Source of the DNA: Tupaia tana
Taxonomy: Eukaryota > Chordata > Mammalia > Scandentia > Tupaiidae
Reading direction: 5' to 3'
Length of the DNA: 64,000 nucleotides
NCBI GenBank assembly: GCA_026018925.1
Contig: JAKSZU010000006.1
Location: 190,537,449-190,601,448 of the forward strand
This document shows, piece after piece, positions 21,886 through 34,380 of the stretch. A model generated the notes under the pieces. The model ran no database searches and was not told the DNA's origin. It worked only from the letters and a program-made list of their open reading frames with translations. A program made the translations under genes and the position numbers. Within the stretch, counting starts at the first letter, position 1. The number at the start of each line of letters is the position of its first letter.

Positions 21886-22696
21886 GTCGGGCCTAGCATC
21901 TTGTTATTGTGTCTCGCTGTGGTTGGGCTGATTATAATAGCACATTTAACATCCTTAGCCATCCACTGGGTTCTCTCATCCTATGTTTTGTTCTTAGCTC
22001 ATTATTTAACTTCTTTCAGTTGCTCTCTTCTCTCAGCTCCACTTTGGTAGATAATTATAAAATCTTTATTCTCCCACATATCCACATAATATTTTTGCAT
22101 ATAAAGCATTGAGATTTGAGGATAATGATGTAAACAAAGCTCAGGAAATAAAAATTTTAACTCAAATATAAGACTTCAAAATTCATTGATAATTCATCAC
22201 AAGGAGTTACCTGCCTACCATAACTTCATAAGACCCAAAACTCCATAGAGCAGAACTGTTTTCTCAACTCTGATAGTTTTATTTTTCCATTTCCCTTCCT
22301 TTTCCTAAAATAAATTTCTAAGCATTTGTTTATATAAATAAAAGGAATTATCCTAAACAGTACCTAAACCAAAACATTACACACTACTGAGATAAATTTT
22401 TATCCTTCTCATAATAAATTTTCCCTTTGCATAGAAATTTATTTTTTCCTGATATATTTATGCAATAGAAATTTTAAAATAATAATATTTGTCTTCTTTT
22501 GAAATTGGGGTTTGATTCTGTCACTCTTGTTATGTTATAAAATAAAATGTAGTTTACTGATAAAGCATATTTGCTTGAACAGTTTTTGAAGAATAAAATA
22601 AACATGCTGTAGTGTTTTTGCCAAAGATTTATATGACTTTCTTTTTCTGTGTTATAACAAAAGTTTTGGTCTCAGTCTTCCCATCAAAATTTCCCA
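21886..22696. other. Unique AT-rich sequence
   Basis: Nothing recognised. Confidence 0.5.
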
Positions 22697-22900
22697 GGGG
22701 CTGGCTGGTGACAGTTCTAATGCAACTGGATTCATGTGGGAAAGGTCCTGGGTTCAAGTCCCAGGACCTCCCTGACCATGCTGGGTGTGTGCCTGCATGT
22801 CTGTGTTCTGGGCAAGCTGAGACTCGGTTGGATCCATATCACTCTCTCTCTTTCTCTCTCTCATGAAGACAGTGGATAATTTTTAAAATAAATTAAAAAA
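22697..22900 (+). mobile_element. Older SINE subfamily
   Basis: GGGGCTGGCTGGTGACAG head, CATGTGGGAAAGGTCCTGGG, GTTCAAGTCCCAGGACC (B-box-like) and CT-rich block. Same broad group as 6053-6230. Confidence 0.75.
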
Positions 22901-23177
22901 GCAAACAAAAACAGAATTCCTAAATTATTCAAGATAACTTTTAGTGTTGACAATTATGACTAGTTCATGTCTATAAAATGATGGTTTTCATACCAAATAT
23001 TTAGAAACTTAATTATTTTGAGAAAAGCATAGAATATAAACAATTTATACTTCTGTTTTGTTAACTTGTTTCAGTAACATAATAAATATTATTGAAATTT
23101 TTTTTTCCTGAAAATAAGACATTTTTTACAAACTGCCATTTGGTATCTGAGAGTTGTTTTTCATGCCATCCTCTCTT

Positions 23178-23439
23178 TTTTTGGGGAAGAGGTTTTTGCT
23201 ATAGGGCGCGTGCGCTCGCTAGACAGACAGAGAGAGACAGAGAAACAGAAAGCGAGAAAGCACCCCCCAGGGGGGATGGCCACGCTGCAATCCCTTCTCC
23301 TCCATTCTCCTCTCGGGATCTTGGACACGCACGCACACGTGCCTGGCGTGAGTTTTAAGCCACCGGGTTCAGGACGCGAACCGCGGTCAACTACGTGGGA
23401 GTCCAGCGACATAGCCATTACACTAACTGCTGGTCCCAA
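23178..23439 (-). mobile_element. Young tRNA-derived SINE
   Basis: Complete reverse copy rich in CpG, with GCCATTACACTAACTGCTGG at the head. A perfect 13-bp duplication GCCATCCTCTCTT lies at 23165-23177 and 23441-23453. B-box variant GGTTCGCGTCC. Confidence 0.94.
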
Positions 23440-23453
23440 CGCCATCCTCTCTT

Positions 23454-23908
23454 AAATTGAAAAATTTTCTGTCTATTCTATGTGGCAATTTCTACTGCCT
23501 TGTAGTGCATCATCTGTTCTGTGAATATGAAATCCTTCAATTACTAAAGATAGTGCAATTTTATCTTGTCTTACTAGGTTTTACAAAATTTCTGGTTGTT
23601 GCTCCAAGTTAATTATAAACACGTTTTTATGCTACAAGGAAAAACAGATATTGCTTATGAAACTAGTGTTATATTTCATCTCATAGCTCTATTTCTGTCC
23701 TCTTTTTAGACACATAGAACTTTTTATTTCAATGATAGACTATAATTAAATATGTTAAGTGATGTTTTATGATGTTCCACAGATTTTATAAATACCCAAT
23801 TTAAATGATAGTGGCATGAACGGATGACACTCTAAATTCTCAAGAGCTGACAACAAAAACTACAGCAAAACATATTCAACCTGGTAATATTAACAATTTC
23901 TTGACATA
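23454..23908. other. Unique sequence
   Basis: Nothing recognised. Confidence 0.5.
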
Positions 23909-23914
23909 TATGTA

Positions 23915-23991
<77 letters not shown>
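23909..23991 (+). repeat. (TG)n(TA)n microsatellite
   Basis: TG run followed by about 45 bp of TA. Confidence 0.94.
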
Positions 23992-23993
<2 letters not shown>

Positions 23994-24015
23994 CTTTTCA
24001 AAATAATCATGAACA

Positions 24016-24263
24016 GGGACCAGCAGTTGGCATAATGGCTATGTCGCTGGGCTCCCCTGTAGTTGACTACAGTTCGATTCTCAGACCTGAAGGTTTAAAC
24101 TCATGCCAGGTGCGTGTGTGTGCGTGCCCAAGATCCCGAGAGGAGAAGGGATTGTGGTGTGGCCATCCCCCTTGTGAGGGGTAATTTCTCACTTTCTGTC
24201 TCTCTGTCTCTCTCTGTCTTTCTGGCAAGTACACATGCCTATAGCAAAAACCTCTCAAAAAAC
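24016..24263 (+). mobile_element. tRNA-derived SINE, long form
   Basis: GGGACCAGCAGTTGGCATAATGG head and GATCCCGAGAGGAG. An 11-bp duplication AATCATGAACA flanks it at 24005-24015 and 24264-24274. Confidence 0.92.
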
Positions 24264-24309
24264 AATCATGAACATAGTTAAGAAGTAATAAAATCAAGAA
24301 AACATTGTA

Positions 24310-24530
24310 CTAATAATAGTTTCCATAATTATAAAAGCCTACTCTATATCAGATGAGATACTAGGTATTTTCCATCCTATTATCTTCTACCCTTAAAGCA
24401 TTTGAAAAAGCCAGGTATAATTATCATCTCAATTTTCTAGTTCAGGAAATCCTGGCACAGAACAGCTGAACAATTTGCCTAAAATCATTCAGGCAACAAG
24501 GGCTGGAACCCAGATTTGAAGTGAATGTAT
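24310..24530 (+). mobile_element. MIR
   Basis: AAAGCCTACTCTATATCAGA, ACTAGGTATTTTCC, ATCATCTCAATTTTCTAG, AATTTGCCTAAAATCATTCA and GGGCTGGAACCCAGATTTGA follow MIR from start to end. Confidence 0.85.
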
Positions 24531-25009
24531 TTAGCTTCGTGAAGAAGATCTATTTTACTATTTTGTAGAAAAAAATTACATTTAATTTGAGCCAAGAACA
24601 GCAACACTTTTGGCCAGTTTATTATTCTTAATATGCAAGTCTTCTTAATGACTTCTTTCAGAGGAAAAAAAAAAAAGGTTTAAAACACATGAAATAAATT
24701 TGCAGTACTCAAATGACAACAGGAGTTCTCAGTGACCCAATTTCTTCTATCATTTTCAGCCTAGATTAAGCACTATTTATAAATGAGACAATAAACTTTC
24801 TGTGCTTGGGCACCTGTAGTCTCCACGGCAACCTCTTAGCTAGTTTTTTTCTGTATTACCTTTGGTTTAGGACCCTAGAGCCTTTCGAATCTTTTTCAAG
24901 TCAACGAACTCTCTTAGTCACCTGGAGAATGCCTGCTCTTCACATATCTCCCTTTTAGCTTGGAAAAGTCTTTAGTCCCCAGCTCTGCTATAATTAATAA
25001 ACTAAACTC
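24531..25009. other. Unique sequence
   Basis: Nothing recognised. Confidence 0.45.
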
Positions 25010-25185
25010 TAATGTTGTTTTAGAATCATTTGGACAGCTATTTCAGAACACAGATGTGAGGCTGCAATCCAGACCTCCTTAATCACATTCAGCAGAGTGA
25101 GGTTCAAGAATTCTTATTTTTAAAAAGCCCCTTTGTGATTCCGTTGTGGAGGCAGGTTTGGGAATTGCCTCCGAGAGACTTATGG
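25010..25185 (+). mobile_element. MER5-type hAT-Charlie non-autonomous transposon
   Basis: TTTTAGAATCATTTGGACAG, CAATCCAGACCTCC, AGAATTCTTATTTTTAAAAA and GCCCCTTTGTGATTC follow the MER5A layout (AATCACCTGG ... GATTCTGATT ... TTTTTAAAAG). Confidence 0.55.
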
Positions 25186-27263
25186 GTTTGATCTAAACAT
25201 TTCATCTCCAAACCAGGGTATTTTCCTTCCTAGTCTATCCTACCTTTGAATAATAAATTTCATTGAACATTACCACCCCCATCCAAGTGAAATTGCCGTT
25301 CCTCACAGTATTTGACATTTGAACACTTTAGAGTTGTTTGGAAAGTGATCTCAAAGAGTAAAATGGTAGAGATTGAAGCTAGAAAAGGGTAAGTAGCTCT
25401 GCTGTTCATCTTCCTGCTACTTCCCCTCATGGTCATTTAGATTTGGGGTCAAAGGTCTGTACTTGGAAAGCAGAGACATCATTAACAATCACTATTTTTA
25501 TACTAGGAAGGAATTATTCTAAACAGTACCTAAACCAAAACAATACCACTGAGATCCACTTTTTTCTTTCTCATGTTCCCATGAGAAACTCGAGCCATGC
25601 AAACTTCAGGAATATAAAAGATGATACTAACAAACATTTAAAAATCTTAGTTCCAGTCCTGAAAAAAATGAAACTCCCATTCTCTTCCCTATAGTATAAC
25701 AGTATAACAACTACTCCTAAGAGTTAAAAACAAATAAACCAACCAAAAAAAAAACAAAAAAAACCCTTAAAAATAAGGTTTAGAATGGAAAAACCTTACC
25801 TGAGCATGTATCTTTATTTGTGCTGAATGATAGAAACAGGAAAGAGAAGAGGCAGTGTTCATAGTGTTCATTTTGAAAATAGTGTGTAAGCAGTAGTTTA
25901 CCCATGCGTAGCGTAACATTTTCTTCATAACTTAGGACCGTTGAGTTAACATTTATAGAATATCTCTTATGTTCCAGGAACGGTGCTAGCCCTTTAGATA
26001 GGTATCTAAATTGATGAACAGTTATTAGCAAAGTTTAACCAATCTCTATTAGGTACTAGAGAGATAAAAATAAATAATAGTTACTTTCCTTTTCGCCTTT
26101 ATTTCCAGGACATTTTTCTGTTCTGAAAACACAAATGATATTCTTTTTTTTTTTTTTTTTCCACATATTGTTCAGCTAAAATAACCATGAGTCTTTGGTC
26201 TGTAAAAGCCAACGCTAACAATCTGGCAGCTCCACCGCTCACTAATTTGGACGGAAATGAGAGATAAGAGTGAAAATGTTGGGGGAAGCAACACTGAGTT
26301 TTCACTCCTTCCTTTGTTGGTTAGTGGGCTATTCATTTAACCCTGTGCAGGCTCTACCAAAGATATTATAAAATAAGGAAAATAGAGAAAAATAAAGAAA
26401 TATTTTGTGGTGCATGTAACAAATCCATTGACTGCATTATCTTACGTGATTTCACCAAGTTGAAAAAGACCTTAAAAATGACTAATCTAACTTTTTAACT
26501 TTTACTTTTGAAAATATCACTTAAAGGTAGCACTTTACAGGATGAAAGCTGACATCCTGGTATTCAAATGGTTCATTTATAGCATTCATGCTTCCCTTTC
26601 CTAGTGAGTTGATCTGGTCATTCCTCATCGCTTTCCAGCTGTTTAATGTTTATAAAAGCCTCGAGAGAACCTCAACAAAGGAATAAAGGAGTCAGAAAGA
26701 TGTCATACACAGGAAATACCCTTAGTGCTTCTTAATCTGAACAACATTCCGTAATATTTTTAAGTTATAAAAATTCTGTAAAGAAATATGTCATGTCCCC
26801 CAATCCTCACTTTGGTATAAAAACTCTTATTAGCCAAAATGTTGCATTTCCATTTTTGTATCTGTTGCCTTTGGGGATGCAGGATTTTACTTTTTATATA
26901 CAGTTGTCTTATATTTATTTTTAGCTTATAACTGTCAGTACTAACATTTACAAATTTCAGTCATTAGAATTGACCCAAATAATACCTCAGCCCTTAACTA
27001 ACATATCCTCTATCACCTGGCTTTTATCCTGCTGTTACACATAAAGCTAAGATGAATACATTCACACATATATTTTTCATAAATTTTGTAAGATTTTCTT
27101 GTAATTTATTATGAACTGCAGGAGTACTCATTAAAAGCTGGGAATAATTACATATGCCAGTATAGAACAAGCATGCACCCAATTACTTTCCAATGTATTA
27201 TGAAAATTGCCATAATAGAGGGACTACTGATTATGGAAAACCATTTCATTCACTTCTTTACTT
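25186..27263. other. Mostly unique sequence
   Basis: Possible MIR/L2 shard near 25935-26015 (CTTATGTTCCAGGAACGG, TGCTAGCCCTTTAGAT). A T16 run lies near 26143-26160. No gene seen. Confidence 0.45.
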
Positions 27264-27512
27264 TTTTTTTCTTTATGACAGAGAGTATGTATACATGCAT
27301 GTGAGAGCAAGAGAGAGAGAGAAGGCACCTCAATAGGGTCTTATGTCACCATCCCCTTTCTCCAGTCATTCACCTCCTCTAGGTTTAGGGTGCCTAGGTG
27401 AGCTGACTATTGTGTTTTCAGTGTGACCCAGGACTCTGAACTGGTGGTCAACCATATGGCTTCCAGCCCCTGTAGTACTATATGCTAAGGATTGCATCAG
27501 TTAGGCTGGTCC
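27264..27512 (-). mobile_element. Old SINE
   Basis: AG-rich block at 27300-27325, GTGACCCAGGACTC, GGTGGTCAACCATATGGC and TTAGGCTGGTCC at the head end. Confidence 0.6.
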
Positions 27513-27529
27513 TTATTCATTGTCGTTTT

Positions 27530-27781
27530 TTTAAAAAAAATTATTATTATTATTATTTTCAGTTTTACCAAAGAGAAAGAGCACTAATCAAAGAGAGAGA
27601 GAAAATGAAATAGTACCCCTCCATGGGCTATGGTGATGTTGCAATCCCTACTCTATTTTTCTGTCTTTTGGGGAGTTTGGGCATGAACACACACGCAGGT
27701 GTATTTTTCAAGTCACTGCGTCCAGGACTCCACCCATGTGAGATCCACCTGCACTAAACATTATATCATGAGCTGGCCCTC
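27530..27781 (-). mobile_element. SINE, tandem with the previous one
   Basis: (ATT)n tail, AG-rich block, TTGCAATCCCTACTC and ATGAGCTGGCCC head. Same orientation as its left neighbour. Confidence 0.7.
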
Positions 27782-28499
27782 ATTTTATTTTCAAATGAAA
27801 AATTGTTCAGTAATATAAATAATCAGACTAGTTCAAGATAAAAATGTATAAATACTAATAATGTCAAGAACATGAGAACGAAATATCCATTACTCTGATA
27901 CCTATTGAACAGAGTTACTAGAGATATAACTAGTAGCTGAGACATCTGGTTCTTAATTTTTCTCTCTTTACCTTTTTACATTTTGTTTAGCCATTGTGTG
28001 AATGTTCAAGTAGTAACTTTTGTAAGCAACATTGTCTCGTCTCAGAAGACTAATTAGTGTTTTAGTTTACTGTTAACCATCTCTGTAGATAAGAATTACG
28101 CCAAGCTAAAGGAAAACATGCTTCCTAATACTGAGGCTTTTTGAACTTTAATGTCATCCTAGTTGAAATTACAGATTACATTTGCTGAGATAGCTATTAA
28201 AGTAATAATAATCTGACTAGCACATTCTGAGGCAGTACCTATGGAAACATTATATTAACATTATATGATTTTGGGCTGACTGAATTCCTGGCAAATGGGG
28301 ATTATGCTAATCATTGTTTTAAAAACCCAAAATTGTACCACATCTTTTTATGTCCCAGTCTTATAAATTATTGTTAGACTTGAGCTAGTGTGATCCTCCT
28401 TACCTTGTTTAAAGCAGAATGTTCTGTATTTGTTGTCAATGTAAAAGACCTATATCTTCTTTTAATTTCATTTCATTTATTTTATAAAATGAGTGCTAT
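27782..28499. other. Unique sequence
   Basis: Nothing recognised. Confidence 0.5.
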
Positions 28500-28751
28500 T
28501 GGGAACCAACAGATAGCATAATAGTTATGTCACTGGAAATGGTTGTGTCACTGGATTCCCAGATGGCCAACCGTGGCTTGAGTACTAGACTCAGCAGTTT
28601 GAAACTCACGCTGGGTGTTTATGCGTATGTGCTCAAAATGAGGGTGGCCATCCCCCTTGGAGGGGAAAATTTCTCATTTTCTGTCTCTCTGTCTTTGTCT
28701 TTCTGGCCAGCACATGAGACCTACAGCAAAAATATCTCTCTCAAAAAAAAA
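28500..28751 (+). mobile_element. SINE with an internal head duplication
   Basis: GGGAACCAACAGATAGC head. The segment ATGTCACTGGAAATGGTTGTGTCACTGG shows a short local duplication of TGTCACTGG absent from other copies. GTGCTATT / GTGCTACT flank it. Confidence 0.85.
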
Positions 28752-28759
28752 GGTGCTAC

Positions 28760-29251
28760 TTTCTTTTAATGATAACAAAGTTCCATATTTCTTTATTGTT
28801 TGCAATGATGGACAATATTGGCTTTTAGGGGATGCTTGGAAATAGGAAGGGTGAGAGGTGGAGTTAGGAGAGTACATTTTTGTTTATCCCTGTATAAAGG
28901 GGGAGGTGCTACTGACATTCTTCAGCATGGATCTGAAAGTGCTAAATGTTCTGCACTTAGTGACAATCTAGCATACCCAAAAGTCTTCTGCTAAAATGAC
29001 AATAGTGCCATTCCTGAAAAACTTTCTAGTAGAGCATTTTTCTTGTGTAAACGTTTAGTTTTTAGCCTTATAATTTTTTAACTTGACCAAAGAGGTAATA
29101 TTAATAGATATACTATTTTTAACTATCTAATAATCATGGCCATTACAAATATTACTAGTTATTCTTCATATCCTTTACTACACAGATAACTAGAAATAAT
29201 AGAACTCTTTGTATTTAAATTTTTCTTGCTCTTATTGTTGGTTAGAGCAGT
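28760..29251. other. Unique sequence
   Basis: Nothing recognised. Confidence 0.5.
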
Positions 29252-29515
29252 TTTTTTTTTTTTTTCTTCAAGTTTTTAGCTTAGGGCTTTTGTGCTCACT
29301 GAAGAGAGAGAGAGACAGAAACAGTGAGAGGGAAAGTAAGAAATCAACCCCCGAGGTGATGGCCACACCACAATCCCTTCTCCATTCTCTTCCCAGAATC
29401 TGGGGCACTCATTCACAAGCAACAAGTGTGATTTTCAAGCCACTGGCCCAGGGCTTGAACCACAGTGGGCCATGTGGGAGTCCAGCAGTGTAATCGCTAA
29501 AAGCCATCTGCTGGC
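29252..29515 (-). mobile_element. SINE, long form
   Basis: T-run, AG-rich block, AAATCAACCCCCGAGG, GGCCATGTGGGAGTCC and GCCATCTGCTGGC. Confidence 0.85.
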
Positions 29516-30039
29516 TTATTTGAAATTCCATAGATTTACATTTCCAGTTTAATTTTCTGATATGCAAATAACATAAAAAAAGAAAATCTATATTCATGAG
29601 ATTAAAACGGAGTAATCCAGTTTATTATTTTAAGTAATATTAGTCAATGCAATGGATTAAATAGGGTTCTAATGTGTGGGCTTAAGACAGGCAATCAAGA
29701 AATTTCCATATTTTAACTCATATGAGACTATTGCCAGTTGAATAATCCAAAAATGGAATAAAATCTCATTTATGAAGAAAGAAATAAGGTAAGAATCCTA
29801 GGAGTAAGTCTAATATTACATACGCAACAACTAAAGTTTTAAATGCTACAGAAGGAATCAATGGAAGTTTTGGACAAACAGAAAACACACAGTAGGTATT
29901 CTCAGACAACACATCTCGGTGTCAATGGAGTCAATTCTCTACAGCTGTATCCATAAATTTAAAATGATTCTAATTTCAAGTAACATTATCATATATTTTA
30001 GCTATACAAGATAATGGTAAATATTACAATTTTTTTAAA

Positions 30040-30217
30040 GAATTATTTTATTTAACTTTATTTATTATTATTATCATTATTATTTTCCAGTTTGATCAGA
30101 GAGAGACACAGAGAGATAGGGGAAGTGAGAAAGCAAGCCACCAGGTCCGAGACTTGAACCGTTGTCGGCCATGTGGGAGTCCGGTGCCTTTAACCACCAT
30201 GCCACTTGCCGGTCCCA
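30040..30217 (-). mobile_element. Short-form SINE inside L1
   Basis: ATT-rich tail, AG-rich block, CCAGGTCCGAGACTTGAACC and CCATGCCACTTGCCGGTCCC head. Confidence 0.85.
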
Positions 30218-30414
30218 ATATTAAAAAATTTTAAAAAAGCAAGAATGATAGAAAGATTTTGGGAAAATCATGCCAAATAAGGATGTGTAAAAAGGGTATA
30301 CCAAGTATTAATAGGATTATTAAGTAACAACTCAAATAGTGTAATGCTAGAACACAAATATACTGTGAAGTCAATGGAATGATCTAGAGAGTCCAGAAAT
30401 AAATACAAAATATA

Positions 30415-30541
30415 CGGTGTCTTTAAAAGCTCATGGAAAATATATATTATATAAAAGCCTATGTATAAGTTTTAAATATTTCTCACCAAAATAAACTCAT
30501 ACTTTAATTCTATTTTTCCATGAACTTTTTAACGCCCCCCT
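30415..30541 (+). mobile_element. Mariner-like MITE, copy 2, inside L1
   Basis: Ends CGGTGTCTTTAAAAGCTCAT and, inward from the right, AGGGGGGCGTTAAAAAGTTC then ATGGAAAA. TA flanks it at 30413-30414 and 30542-30543. About 127 bp and non-coding; related to 16552-16680. Confidence 0.72.
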
Positions 30542-30599
30542 TAAATAAACCAAAGTTCATTTCACTAAAAGCAAAGTGGCATTTAAAAACAGTGGAACG

Positions 30600-30880
30600 T
30601 GGGTCAGTAAGTGGCATGGTAGTTAAGAGTCTGGATTCCCACATGGTCAAATGTGGTTTGAGTCAGAGACCTTTTGGCTTGAAAATCATGCTGGGCACAT
30701 ATGCATGCTTGCCCACGTTCCCAGGAGGAGAATGCAGGAGAAGGAATTGCAGCGTGGCTCTCCTCTGGGGAAGATTTCTCACTTTCCTCCTTATTGTTTC
30801 TCTCTGTCTCTTTCCAGTGAGAATATGCACTCAATGCCATAAACCTAAAAGAAAATAAACAAAAAACAAACAAACAAAAA
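30600..30880 (+). mobile_element. SINE inside L1
   Basis: GGGTCAGTAAGTGGCATGG head, CACATGGTCAAATGTGG, TTCCCAGGAGGAG block, CT-rich block, AAAC-rich tail. Confidence 0.85.
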
Positions 30881-31055
30881 AGTGGGAAAAAATTTAGTGA
30901 CTTGTAATCATCTAACTTATAAATCATTTAAATGTAATCATTCTAAAGAATCAGTTGTTTCCCTACCTTTGAATATCAAAATAAAGTAAATTCCAGATGG
31001 TGCGAAAGTTTGAATCTAAAACATCAATGCGCCATAGGAAAAGCATGGGAGAAAT

Positions 31056-31276
31056 GCATTTTGTTTATTTATGTCTTCCATAAGGGACACAAAGAGACAG
31101 AGACAGAGACAGAGACAGGCACACCAACCCGGGCCTTATGCTACGATCCATTCCAGTCAGCTGGTCTGTATCACACATGCATCCTGCACCACTCAGGGAA
31201 ATCTCGAGAAACCACTTGGATCCAGGATCTTTCCCACATAAATTCTGCTGTGTCACTGCTGTGTCATGGTTGTCCC
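31056..31276 (-). mobile_element. Old SINE inside L1
   Basis: TTTGTTTATTTATG tail, CCACTTGGATCCAGGATC and GTGTCACTGCTGTGTCATGG at the head end. Same group as 14966-15243. Confidence 0.6.
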
Positions 31277-31536
31277 AAGAATTTTATTTTAAAAATTATT
31301 TATCGTACAATGTTCAAGGCCTTTTCAAGAATAACCCCTCCCCCCAATAAAAGCCTCATAAGTTATTTATCCATTAATTTAACCATATTAACTTTTTTTT
31401 TTTTTTGTATTCAAGTAAACAGATAACACACATCGTGAGCAAGAAGAATACATTTCCAACTCTGGTTATAGAGGATTAATTTCCACAGAGACTAACTGTT
31501 AATGTTTATTGAAATTAAAAATATTTTTGCCGACTT

Positions 31537-31736
31537 TTTAATCATCATTATTATTAATTTTTAATTTGCCAGAAGGCACACACACTACCTGGAGAGACAC
31601 AGGGAGAGAGAAAAAAGAGGGATAGTGAGAAAGCACCCTCCACCGGGAATGGTCAGGATACAACCCCCAACTCCTCCATTTCTCTTATCTAGCTGGCCAT
31701 GTGGACGCCCTAACCACCATTCTATTGACTGGTTTT
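31537..31736 (-). mobile_element. SINE inside L1
   Basis: ATT-rich tail, AG-rich block, AAAGCACCCTCCACC, AACTCCTCCATTTC, shortened head ending near TTGACTGG. Confidence 0.75.
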
Positions 31737-32030
31737 GCCAGTTCTAAAAACAATATTTCTATATCTGGCAATTTAGTCTCTGAGAAATCAAGATAGATTA
31801 ACTTTGTTTGTAGTAGTAAATAATTGGAAACCACCTAAATGCTCATCAGGAGAGAACTATTTAAATAAATTACAATAATTTATACAATGGAATTCTCCAC
31901 TCCTACCAAACAGCATGATTCTCTATACAAACAATAGAGAACTCTCTCCAGAATAACTACATCTCAGAAGGAGGAAAGTGTTATGTCAGAAAAGTATAAC
32001 AGGTTTAGTACTTCTTAAAAACATGTTTCT

Positions 32031-34188
32031 GTTCATTCTACTTTAAAAGCATATTTGATTTACTTTTGTTTAAATTATCAAGGTAATCAAGATTTTCACT
32101 TGCTAATAGGAATCTATTAGATACACAGAACTTACAATTGTGATTTTCAATTCCAATAACTGAAAACACACATTAAATTTAGATTTTAAAAAGACTGGTA
32201 TGTGTTTTCTCTCCACATTGAGATATATTGGCTAAGAAAATATAGTGTTAACCCTATGTGTTTTACTGAACATTACAATTTTCTAATAAAGTCATTTCAT
32301 GATCGTTTATGGAAAAAGCAAGTGAATTTCTTATAGTTCTCATGACTTTTGATTCAAAACAGTCAAAATTATTGGCCCATTCAGAGAAATACTAGTAACA
32401 ATACAAATGATAGTAGGAAAGAGTGACACTTCTTGAATATTTTTACATTAAAGTAATATATTCTAGAAAGTAAGATATCATGCTAGAAAATCAGCTATGC
32501 AGTATAAAAGTTAGGACATTCTTCCATGACAAATGGGAACAAATATGTGTGAAACCAAATATAAAGTCTTGCTAGATCTTATTTATTATATATTAATACT
32601 GGCATAAAATAACTGAACTTTAATTGGGTCAGCTTAGCAATTATATAATTAAAACTGATCATTTTTTTAAAAAGTATAGACAAGCAACATACTAAGAAAG
32701 ACAGCATCACATAAAAGGTTATTAGCAGTTCTTTATTATTCTGGTCAATTACAACTTGAAAAAATGATATACATTTTATATTTGTCACATCACATTTATT
32801 AAATCAATCATATAGTGTGAAAAGAAATATCTTAATATTTTTTAAAAAACATATATCAGGATTAAAAGGGATTCCTTTGTCACTAGAAAAATATGTTTTA
32901 AATAGAATAAATCCTACTTTGAAAAATTATAAAATGTAGCCACAGAAATATATTTTGTCATGTACAGTAGATGTTTAAATAAATATAAAAATAAAATATT
33001 AATGGATTAGAATAGCATCTATACACTAATGATGGACCATTTATTCTTTTGATTAAGAAGAAAAAATAGTTGATTTAGAATATTTTAAAGTCATTTTGTG
33101 TGTCTACCACTTACAACATAACTCTACACAATACAGTTTTTTTCTTATAAGCACACAATGAAGAGGATAAATTCATAATTTAACTATTGAACTGGCTAAA
33201 AAGACCATTGTTTGTGCTGTTTTAACTGAATAATTCTGTAATTTAAAAATAAAACTAATAATTGATGCTAAATTTCTTTAAAAAGTTACAGTAACAAAGA
33301 TTTGATGTCTTTATGCCCCCCAAATTTGCAAGTATTATTTAACTATTGTTAAATTATTTAGTCTTCTGAAATTGATACTAGGTACAAAATTTATGAGGTC
33401 ATTTGCCATATATGAAAATACACACAAAAAATGCCACGACTTTCTAAAATTCAGTAATTCAATTAAAAAACGAGTGGAGAGGAAAAGACGTTGATGAGAG
33501 GAAGTCAGGTTAACAAAAGAGATGATAAAGTAAGATGGCACAAATCCTTTAGGGGACGAGAGTCAGATAAGTACATAAATAAACATAACTCAAGCCAGAA
33601 TGTAAATGCTCCTCTAGAGAAGTACATCTAAAATATTCCGAAATAAGAGATCACAACTGATTGAATCAAACCAAACAGTTTCATACAAGTGGCGGTACAT
33701 TAAAAACACTGAAAACGTCATTCAGTATATAGAGATGGAAGGAGTGCCAAGTGGAAAGATGAACGAGGCACCATCTGAAAAGCCAAGTTACACCACAGAG
33801 ATGTCAGCTTAGGTTTGCTTCTTCTAGCTGCATACAGCCATTTCATAGTTAAGTTGTCAGGGTATTTACGAATTTATCAATAATTTCATTTTAAAGTTTC
33901 TTTAGATAATGAAAACATCAACCTTTCTAGCAAGCCCTATGTTTATAATTCTAGGTCTTACATAATTTACTAAATAACCAGATATGAGGGTATTGTATTT
34001 TAATATTTCTACTTGTGTAAATACATCAATATATAATTCTAAATTCGAGATTTACCATGGTTGGTTACCGATGAATTAATATCAAAACAGTCAAAAGCAC
34101 AAATACATTTGTGTAACTAAAGAGCAAATGGAAATTCTAAAATGAATTTAAAAAGTCAATGGTTCTACCTTCTAGCAGCATTATTGTA
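32031..34188. other. AT-rich sequence, possible distal RASSF9 3' UTR or downstream DNA
   Basis: No repeat recognised over about 2 kb, unusual for this window. Minus-strand AATAAA motifs occur near 32737-32732 and 32798-32793, so a long RASSF9 3' UTR could end here. This is not shown by the sequence. Confidence 0.35.
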
Positions 34189-34380
34189 GGGGCAGTGAGG
34201 AGACCCACATGGCAAGGTTTCAGGTTCACTTCTGCAGGTCTCCGTGAGTATGCCGACATGGGCCCATGATTCAGGACTGGCCAAAGCTGGGGGTTGAATG
34301 TATCATCAAGAATCCATTGGATTCTGTCTGTCTGTCTGTCTCACTCATGCAAGAAATAAATAAACTTAAAAAAGGGTTTT
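34189..34380 (+). mobile_element. Old SINE subfamily
   Basis: GGGGCAGTGAGGAGACC head, CACATGGCAAGGTTTC, GGTTCACTTCTGCAGG, (GTCT)n block and AATAAATAAAC tail. Confidence 0.6.

Larger units (their letters stand above)
29760..32030 (+). mobile_element. L1 ORF2 to 3' region, broken by five insertions
   Basis: Scattered L1 ORF2-like blocks keep their order: TCCTAGGAGTAAGTCTAA (29790), GTGTCAATGGAGTCAATTCT (29920), TGATCTAGAGAGTCCAGAAA (30380), AAATTCCAGATGGTGCGAAA (30988), GGAAAAGCATGGGAGAAA (31038), AATTGGAAACCACCTAAATG (31824) and TTATACAATGGAATTCTCCA (31880). Insertions at 30040, 30415, 30600, 31056 and 31537 split it. ORF2 would encode endonuclease/reverse transcriptase; this copy is dead and diverged. 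Confidence 0.65.
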
